Shown here: piece after piece, positions 58,316-64,000 of the stretch
How positions within the stretch are numbered: position 1 is the stretch's first letter
Layout of the letters: the number at the start of each line of letters is the position of its first letter
Source of the DNA: Chloropicon primus
Taxonomy: Eukaryota; Chlorophyta; Chloropicophyceae; Chloropicales; Chloropicaceae
NCBI GenBank assembly: GCA_023205875.1
Contig: CP060763.1
Location: 62,001 to 126,000, forward strand
Direction: 5' to 3'
DNA length: 64,000 bases
Position numbers and translations under genes: made by a program
The notes under the pieces: generated by a model
What the model was told of the DNA's origin: nothing
What the model saw: only the letters and a program-made list of their open reading frames with translations
Databases searched by the model: none

Positions 58316-61261
58316 ATGGAGCAGAACAAGATGTACGGCTCGCGGATCCCCCGTGCGCCGAAGAGGGCGCTGAAAACGTTGACGGAGAACGACGTGAAGG
58401 CGAAAGCAAACGAAGAGAACGTTGAGAGCATTGCTGTGAAGAAGCCGAGGCTTGAGGAGAGCAAGAAGGGGAGTCACGGTGGGGAGGAGGCGGAGTGGCT
58501 GGAGATGTGCGACAAGGGAAACATGACGATCGATGGCCTCCTTGGTTTGAAGATGACTGGAAAGGGGAAGTGGGACCACAAGGGAAGGTGCGAGCAGATG
58601 ATGCCGTACATCAGGCAGCTCCGTGCGTGCACGAGGTACCTTCGATCCTGCGTGGGCAAGGCGGATGGCGTGAAGGAGGCCATGGTGGCGGAGCACGAGA
58701 AGGAGATCTCGGAGAGGGAGGCGGAGCTCGAGAAGTTGAGCGAGAAGGTCACTGAGCTCGGGGAGCAGTTCGCCGAGTCCAAGGAGAGCGTCTCCGAGAT
58801 GAAGGAGAGGAACGCCGAGCTGAGGAAGGAGATGGAGCACAAGCACGAGGTCGAGATGGGGCACAAGGTGGAGATCTCGACTCTCACGAACGACCTGGCC
58901 CATCAGAAGAAGGTGGTCGGGGAGAAGACGGAGGAGATCGCAAAAATCCAGGACAACTACGTCAAGTCCCAGGAGTACGCCCAGAACTTGCAGGACTTTG
59001 TGAAGAAGCTCAAGGAGGACACCCAGAAGATGAACGACAGCTTGCTGAAGATCCAGGAGGAGAAGTCCGAGCTCGTGAGCGACTTGAACCTGTCCAAGGG
59101 GAACGCCGCGCAGCTGGAGGAGAGGCTGCAGGACTCCAAGGGCCTCGTCGAGCAGCTGCAGAAGCAGAAGGACGCCTTGAACGAGACCCTCGAGGCCATG
59201 AAGGAGCGGCACGGCAAGGCCATCGAGGAGATGACGAGCACCTTGAAGGCGAACGAGGCCGAGGCGAAGGAGAGGTTGGACGCCCTCAAGGGCGAGAAGA
59301 AGCTGAAGGAGGAGGAGCTTGCTCGCATGGAGGGAAAGCACAAGGAGGTCTGCGAGACTCTCGAAAAGTGCGAGATGGACTTGAAGGAGAACGTCGAGTC
59401 CCTGAAAGAGTCCGAGTCCAAGTGCGAGGGCCTGCAGACCACGATCAAGGAGATGGAGGCCCAGCACCAGCAGGAGCTTCAGGCCAAGGTCGACCAAGCC
59501 CAAGCCGACAAGGAATGCTTCGAGAAGGAGAAGGCCGCTCTTGAGACCTCAATCGAGCAAAAGGTAAGCGATCTCGCCGAAACGGCAAGCAAGCTTTCTG
59601 AAACTAGCGCCCTCCTCGAGAGCACCAAGGCCGAGCTGCAGCAAGTCACGAGCCAGTTCGAGAGCACCAAGGCGGACCTCAGCGCGAAGACCGCCGAGTA
59701 CGGGAATGCGATGACAGAGCTCAAGGGCGTAACGAGCAAGCTCTCTGAGACCAGCGCCCTCCTCGAGAGCAACCAAAGCGAGCTGCAAGAGGTCACCAAC
59801 CAATTCGAGAGCACGAGGACTGACCTTCGATCTAAGACCACCGAATGCGAGAACGCGGTTTCGGAGCTCCAGAAAGCCAAGGAGGAGATCAACAGGTACC
59901 ATGAAATCACGGGCCAGAGTGCCGAGAACATGGAGAAGCTCATGGAGAAGAGCAAGAGTCTGGAGGATCAGAACGCTACCCAGAACGAGGTCTTGGAGGC
60001 CATCAAAGCTCAGTACGAGATGGTGAAGCAGAAGTTGTCGCTCTACGAGGTTCAGAACGGCAGCGTCCAGGAGCAGTACCAGAGCGTGATGAAGCAGCTG
60101 GACATGAAGGACCAGCTGCTGAGGGAGGCTGAGCAGAAGATCCACGATGGGGAAACGTTGAGGAAGCAGCTGCACAACCAGATTCTGGAGCTCAAGGGCA
60201 ACATCAGAGTGTTCTGCAGGACGAGGCCTCTGAGCGAGGAGGAGGTGAACCAGGAGCTGTCCCAGAGCATCCCAACCATTTCCTACACCACGCAGGGCGA
60301 GAAGACCGGAAAGGGCCTTCAGCTCCACCTGACCACCAACCCGAAGAGCAAGAAGAGGTCGAGCAACGGCGAGACCCACTATAACTTTGACTTTGACAGG
60401 TCTTTCCAAGAGAATGCTTCCCAGGAGGAGGTGTTCGAGGAGATCTCTCAGCTCGTCCAGAGCGCCTTGGATGGCTATAAGGTCTGCATCTTTGCCTATG
60501 GCCAGACGGGTAGCGGCAAGACCCACACCATGATCGGAAACTCGGAGGCTCCTGGGATGATCCCAAGGTCCCTCGAGCAGATCTTCACCAGCGGCGAGAA
60601 GATGAAGGAGCAGGGCTGGCAGTACTCCATCAGCGTGTCCATGATGGAGATCTACAACGAGGAGTACAAGGACCTCCTCGGGAAGAAGAAGCTGCCAGCT
60701 GGGAAGCAGCACACCGTGAAGCATGACCAGCAAGGGAAGACCTCGATCACCTACATGACGGATGTCAAGGTCACTTCCATGGACAAGGTGAACTCCCTTT
60801 TGAACAAGGCAATGTCCGTTCGCAGTGTCGCCTCCACCCAATGCAACGAGCACTCGAGCAGAAGCCACTTCGTGTTCAGGTTGAACATCGAGGGCACCAA
60901 CGAGGCCCTGGGTCAGAGCGTGAATGGCGTTCTCAACCTCGTAGATCTCGCTGGAAGCGAGAGGCTCTCCAAGTCCCAGGCCACCGGCGACAGGCTCAAG
61001 GAGACCCAGAGCATCAACAAGAGCTTGAGCGCCCTCGGGGATGTCATCATGGCGATCAACAACGGCGACTCTCACATTCCGTACAGGAACAGCAAGCTCA
61101 CCTGGCTGCTGCAGCCTTGCCTGGGCAACCAGTCCAAGGCCCTCATGTTTGTCAACGTTGCGCCTTCGCAAGGGTCTGCGCAAGAAACCTTGTGCTCCCT
61201 GCGATTCGCCTCGAAGGTGAACGCTTGCGAGATTGGCACGGCCAAACGATTTGTATCCTAA
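58316..61261 (+). CDS. Kinesin-14, minus-end-directed C-terminal motor
   Basis: A single exon of 981 residues. The N-terminal tail is basic and has an SRIP motif ([11 protein letters not shown]), matching the SxIP consensus for EB1 binding. A long coiled coil fills about residues 115-620. The neck [20 protein letters not shown] and the C-terminal motor (about 627-975) are typical of kinesin-14. Motor motifs are P-loop [10 protein letters not shown] near residue 728, switch I NEHSSRSH near 846, switch [10 protein letters not shown] near 875 and the [12 protein letters not shown] block. An internal tandem duplication in the stalk (SETSALLES twice) is visible. It should act in spindle organisation and microtubule sliding. 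The ATG at 58316 is the first in frame after the 5' flank. Confidence 0.93.
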   Translation: MEQNKMYGSRIPRAPKRALKTLTENDVKAKANEENVESIAVKKPRLEESKKGSHGGEEAEWLEMCDKGNMTIDGLLGLKMTGKGKWDHKGRCEQMMPYIRQLRACTRYLRSCVGKADGVKEAMVAEHEKEISEREAELEKLSEKVTELGEQFAESKESVSEMKERNAELRKEMEHKHEVEMGHKVEISTLTNDLAHQKKVVGEKTEEIAKIQDNYVKSQEYAQNLQDFVKKLKEDTQKMNDSLLKIQEEKSELVSDLNLSKGNAAQLEERLQDSKGLVEQLQKQKDALNETLEAMKERHGKAIEEMTSTLKANEAEAKERLDALKGEKKLKEEELARMEGKHKEVCETLEKCEMDLKENVESLKESESKCEGLQTTIKEMEAQHQQELQAKVDQAQADKECFEKEKAALETSIEQKVSDLAETASKLSETSALLESTKAELQQVTSQFESTKADLSAKTAEYGNAMTELKGVTSKLSETSALLESNQSELQEVTNQFESTRTDLRSKTTECENAVSELQKAKEEINRYHEITGQSAENMEKLMEKSKSLEDQNATQNEVLEAIKAQYEMVKQKLSLYEVQNGSVQEQYQSVMKQLDMKDQLLREAEQKIHDGETLRKQLHNQILELKGNIRVFCRTRPLSEEEVNQELSQSIPTISYTTQGEKTGKGLQLHLTTNPKSKKRSSNGETHYNFDFDRSFQENASQEEVFEEISQLVQSALDGYKVCIFAYGQTGSGKTHTMIGNSEAPGMIPRSLEQIFTSGEKMKEQGWQYSISVSMMEIYNEEYKDLLGKKKLPAGKQHTVKHDQQGKTSITYMTDVKVTSMDKVNSLLNKAMSVRSVASTQCNEHSSRSHFVFRLNIEGTNEALGQSVNGVLNLVDLAGSERLSKSQATGDRLKETQSINKSLSALGDVIMAINNGDSHIPYRNSKLTWLLQPCLGNQSKALMFVNVAPSQGSAQETLCSLRFASKVNACEIGTAKRFVS

Positions 61262-61393
61262 AAACCAGCAAGAGAGAGCTAATTGATTCATGTAGAAAAC
61301 AAAACCATTTTACGAGACTTGTGTGTTGTCCTTCTCTAAACTCCTCCTTGGACTTGGCGGCTTGCTCCTGCTGTGCCATCCAAGCGGGCAGTT

Positions 61394-62284
61394 TCACACT
61401 CGAAAGCTTTTCTGTATCGTCAGAAGCTTGTCTTCGTTCTGGGCCCACTGCTTGTTGGTCGCGCTGACGGCCAAGACGAAGACGGCGTTGTCCTTGGCCG
61501 CAATCGAAGCCACTTGGTGCTGCCCCGTTTTGGCGTACGGCGTGTCGAGGACGTACCAGTAGTACGTGACCCCGTCGATCGTCTTTGCCTCGGCCACCGT
61601 GACTTCCTCCTCCTCGATCGTGTTTCCGGTGATGTTCGGCCCCAGGGCGTTGATGATCCCGTCCAGGGTTCCGACCGCGTCGATGGACTCGTTCTTCTCA
61701 AGGGACCTCCTGCTGAGCTTGTTCAGGGGAGAAACGATTACTTGCAAGCTGCCTTCCTTGGGCCCCTGGAACAGGACTTCGGTCCAAGGCTCGTCGCACC
61801 TCGGCTGGCAATAGTTACCGCTCAGAATGTTCGCCACCGTCCTCCTGACCCACGTCCCAGGCATGGCGAACTTGTACTTTCCGATTGTCCCCGCCCTGAT
61901 CGCGGGGGTCTCCTGGCTGCTCGGCACGAACTCGTAAAAGCCTTCTATCCCCTTAGCCGCCTCCAGGTAGGTGCCGACCTCGACCGGCCTCTCCACTCCC
62001 GTGGCCGCGTGCGGGGCTCCGAGAACCTCTCCAGCAGCCAACATCGACGCCGCCATCCCGTAAAGCGCTCCCCTTCTCGTCGGTTGGCCCGAGCCACCAC
62101 CACCACCACGAGTCGTCGTCGTCGTCGTCGAGCAGCTGCTCGAGTCCTCCCTCCTCCCGTCGTCGTTCGGGGATCGACCCAAAGCGAGGACTCGAGTGGC
62201 TCTGCCTCTGGACCTCGATGCCCTCCCCCTCGACCCCTGCGCTCTCGCCTGGGTCCTGCTCACTCGCTGCTGCTTCATCATCAT
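61394..62284 (-). CDS. PsbP-domain protein of the thylakoid lumen, PPD6-like
   Basis: A single exon of 296 residues from the first of three consecutive ATGs (62284). Residues 1-70 are Arg/Ser-rich with a Thr run, as in plastid transit peptides. Next comes the lumen signal TRRGALYGMAASMLAAGEV with twin arginine and APHAATG, indicating Tat-dependent import. The PsbP fold runs from GFYEFVPSS to the end, with YKFAMPGTWVRR, VIVSPL, YYWYVLDTPYAK and VFVLAVSATNKQW. The Cys pair NYCQPRCDEPW is, from memory, a mark of PPD6, suggesting a redox-sensitive lumen protein rather than the oxygen-evolving PsbP. It is convergent with kinesin, 132 bp apart. Confidence 0.87.
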   Translation of the reverse strand: MMMKQQRVSRTQARAQGSRGRASRSRGRATRVLALGRSPNDDGRREDSSSCSTTTTTTRGGGGGSGQPTRRGALYGMAASMLAAGEVLGAPHAATGVERPVEVGTYLEAAKGIEGFYEFVPSSQETPAIRAGTIGKYKFAMPGTWVRRTVANILSGNYCQPRCDEPWTEVLFQGPKEGSLQVIVSPLNKLSRRSLEKNESIDAVGTLDGIINALGPNITGNTIEEEEVTVAEAKTIDGVTYYWYVLDTPYAKTGQHQVASIAAKDNAVFVLAVSATNKQWAQNEDKLLTIQKSFRV

Positions 62285-62803
62285 CAGGACTCTCTCTCTC
62301 TCTCTCTCTCTCTCGAACGTTGTTTTGGATGCCACGCGCACGCACGACCTCAAGCGAGGTATCGATGGAAAGATCTCGAAGAGCTCTGGATGAAGCACGG
62401 TTCCGTCCCCTCGGAGCTCCTCGGACCCGCCTGCTCTGTCCCCGAAAACATGGGTTGCGAGCCAAAAAAAATAAAAAAGAGAAAGAAAGAAAGAAAGAAT
62501 CAGTCCTGGATTCCTCCCCAGCGCTCCAATCCTTTCGAGCGACGGCTTGAAAGAAAGAGCAAGAGATGAGGAACACAGCCTGCTCGCCTTCCTCGTCTCC
62601 ACCCTCCCTCCCCACCCTCCCCACCGCCTCAAACCCACCTGTCTCTTGTGGTCGATCACAGGGATAAGGCGCCTTATCCTCAAATCTCTCTCTCTCTCTC
62701 TCTTGAAATTTACTCACGAATTCGAAAGTAGAGGCCGTCTCAAAAAGTAACGGCTGAAAACTGAAACCGTCGAGGCAGGCGTTACGAGAAAGAAGGCTTG
62801 ACC
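62285..62803. other. Divergent spacer between the PsbP gene and a small gene
   Basis: It contains a CT microsatellite immediately before the PsbP ATG, the CGAGATCTTTCC-type box, AAAG repeats (about 62466-62500), a TTTCGAGC/GAAAGAGC pair (62546-62564) and GTAACGGC and GGCGTTACG boxes (62747, 62778). No gene is supported. Confidence 0.5.
62358..62378 (-). promoter_or_regulatory. CGAGATCTTTCCATCGATAC box, 74 bp before the PsbP gene start
   Basis: Third copy, on the minus strand in transcription orientation, with one substitution. Unlike the other two it is not part of the larger duplicated block. Confidence 0.5.
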
Positions 62804-62892
62804 ATGACGACGATCATCGACATCAGCGGGGTGAACAATGGTGCGTGGTGAGGACGAGAGTGTTGCCCAAGCCGATGCCGATGCCGATGCTG

Positions 62893-62928
<36 letters not shown>

Positions 62929-63526
62929 GAGATGGAGATGGAGATGGAGATGAAGGTTTCTCCTGAGGACGCTCTCGCTCTCCGGGAAAGCGGTTGCTAC
63001 CCCTCGGCCTCGGCTGCGTGTGGCCTGACCTGACCCTTGGCCTGACGCGTGACTGGCTTCGCTGTTCTTCATCTTCATCTCTCCTCCCATCTCTTTTTTG
63101 TTTGTTTGTTTGTTTGTTTGTTTGTTTGTTTGGTGTGTTTGGACAAAGTTTGCCAAAACTTGTTGACGTACGGTGAGTTGGGTCCTCTCCCTCGACGAGG
63201 CACGCAAACTGACCGCCCGTTCTCTCCTCTCCTCCTCCTCCTCCACTCCTCCTCCATCTTCTTCTTCTTCTTCTCTTCACCCGGTGGGTGGCAAAGACCT
63301 GCACGGCGGCGAGAGGATCAGCGCGCTGCAGACGGACTACGCGGACCAGGACAGGGACACTTACAAGGCCAAGGCTTCGAACATCGCACCGAGGCCAAAG
63401 GGCTGGAAGCCCACCAAGTCCAACACCCAGATGCCTCCCGTCCAGGGCAAGGGGTCGGATGAGGTGCCCGAGGCAAAGACCAGGAGAGGCCCAAAGTACT
63501 ATGGAAAGTTGAGCAAAATCTTGTAG
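62804..63526 (+). CDS. Small basic protein of unknown function, 3 exons including a 24-nt micro-exon
   Basis: Exons 62804-62840, 63149-63172 and 63297-63526 are all joined in phase 1 (donors GTGCGT and GTGAGT; acceptors ACAAAG and GCAAAG) and give 96 residues. The start is MTTIIDISGVNN, the micro-exon adds VCQNLLTY, and exon 3 gives DLHGGERISALQTDYADQD and a basic tail RRGPKYYGKLSKIL. The C-terminal half is rich in Pro, Lys and Gln and probably disordered. I do not recognise it. Exon 3 is the surest part; exons 1 and 2 rest on consistent splice sites and phases. Intron 1 (308 nt) holds CT, GGAGAT and TTTG microsatellites. Confidence 0.55.
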
Positions 63527-63601
63527 AGCGAGCGGACGCTCCCGGAAAGCAAAGCTGTAAAACCCGAACACTCTGCATCAACAAAAACAACGACATTCTT
63601 T

Positions 63602-63871
63602 TTAAGGTTTCGCTTTCTTGCTCTTCGCCACTCCGGCCGCGGCGTCCAACTCCCTGAGGTCGCTCGAGCTGAGTTTCTTTGCGTCCGTGTTCTGGCGGGT
63701 GGCGCCAACCAGATTGACGGAGATGACGACGAGGGGCTCGTACCCCAAGGTCGCCCTCTCGTCGTTGATGGCCGTGGCTCCAGACACGGTCTCCCTGGAC
63801 ACGACAATGCCGTCCATGCTCTCGCTGGTGATGGCGAGGGGCTTGCCCGCGTTCAACTCACCGCTGTCGAC
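63602..63871 (-). CDS. 3' terminal exon of an unidentified gene running off the window
   Basis: After a GTGCAG acceptor at 63872, the frame encodes about 89 residues starting VDSGELNAGKPLAITSESMD and ending in a basic GVAKSKKAKP with its stop at 63602. A core with alternating hydrophobics (DGIVVSRETVSG, YEPLVVISVNLVGAT) suggests a small beta-rich domain. The upstream exon must lie beyond 64000. The intron contains a GA microsatellite (about 63909-63945). The family is not recognised. It is convergent with the 96-residue gene, 75 bp apart. Confidence 0.6.
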   Translation of the reverse strand, partial: VDSGELNAGKPLAITSESMDGIVVSRETVSGATAINDERATLGYEPLVVISVNLVGATRQNTDAKKLSSSDLRELDAAAGVAKSKKAKP

Positions 63872-63897
63872 CTGCACGCGGCGGACGGAAGGGTCAG

Positions 63898-63938
<41 letters not shown>

Positions 63939-64000
63939 GGAGGGAGGAAGAGCGAGTCAGTTTTGTGGCGGCCAGCCAACCAAAAAAATCTTCTCCGAGA

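Noticed and set aside
58211-61291. Long minus-strand Leu/Val-rich frames opposite kinesin-14
   Set aside because: Mirror translation of a GAG/AAG/CTC-rich coiled coil; no domain content.

Overview
The window is nuclear DNA of a unicellular, photosynthetic eukaryote. Short GT-AG introns (about 64-310 nt) interrupt many genes. There is a kinesin-14, a TRAPP subunit, an ER thioredoxin-fold protein, an E-Syt-like lipid-transfer protein, and a PsbP-domain protein with a twin-arginine lumen signal that implies a plastid. Genes are closely packed on both strands. I cannot name the species; a small alga with GC-rich codon use in housekeeping genes fits best.

Layout. 0-5.3 kb: a partial coiled-coil gene and two tandem, related genes for small secreted or membrane-anchored proteins, all on the minus strand. 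6.7-10.1 kb: a UPF0301/DUF179 protein (+) and an SMP-C2-PH membrane-contact protein (-). 10.9-12.9 kb: selenoprotein T with an in-frame UGA (+) and TRAPPC1/Bet5 (-). 14.6-49.4 kb: one apparently intronless giant gene (+), about 11.6 thousand codons apart from two single-base frame breaks. It has a signal peptide, a non-repetitive head, an irregular Gly-rich zone, about 28 kb of 149-residue modules, and a unique C-terminal cap. 50.0-64 kb: a PDI-D-like protein (-), NYN RNase (+), an acidic unknown (-), a ZC3HC1/Rsm1-type zinc-finger protein (+), an ankyrin protein (-), kinesin-14 (+), a PPD6-like PsbP protein (-), a 96-residue unknown with a 24-nt micro-exon (+), and the 3' exon of another gene (-).

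Intergenic DNA is unusually patterned. Four minisatellite arrays have periods of 161-182 bp. A palindrome GCTCTTTCGAAAGAGC recurs between genes. A roughly 258-bp block is shared by the 5' flanks of two unrelated genes. A 20-nt box is found, in transcription orientation, upstream of three genes. The genes do not form an operon-like pathway. The giant secreted protein and the shared promoter-like modules are the most unusual contents. I saw no rRNA, tRNA, CRISPR array, transposase or virus-like element.
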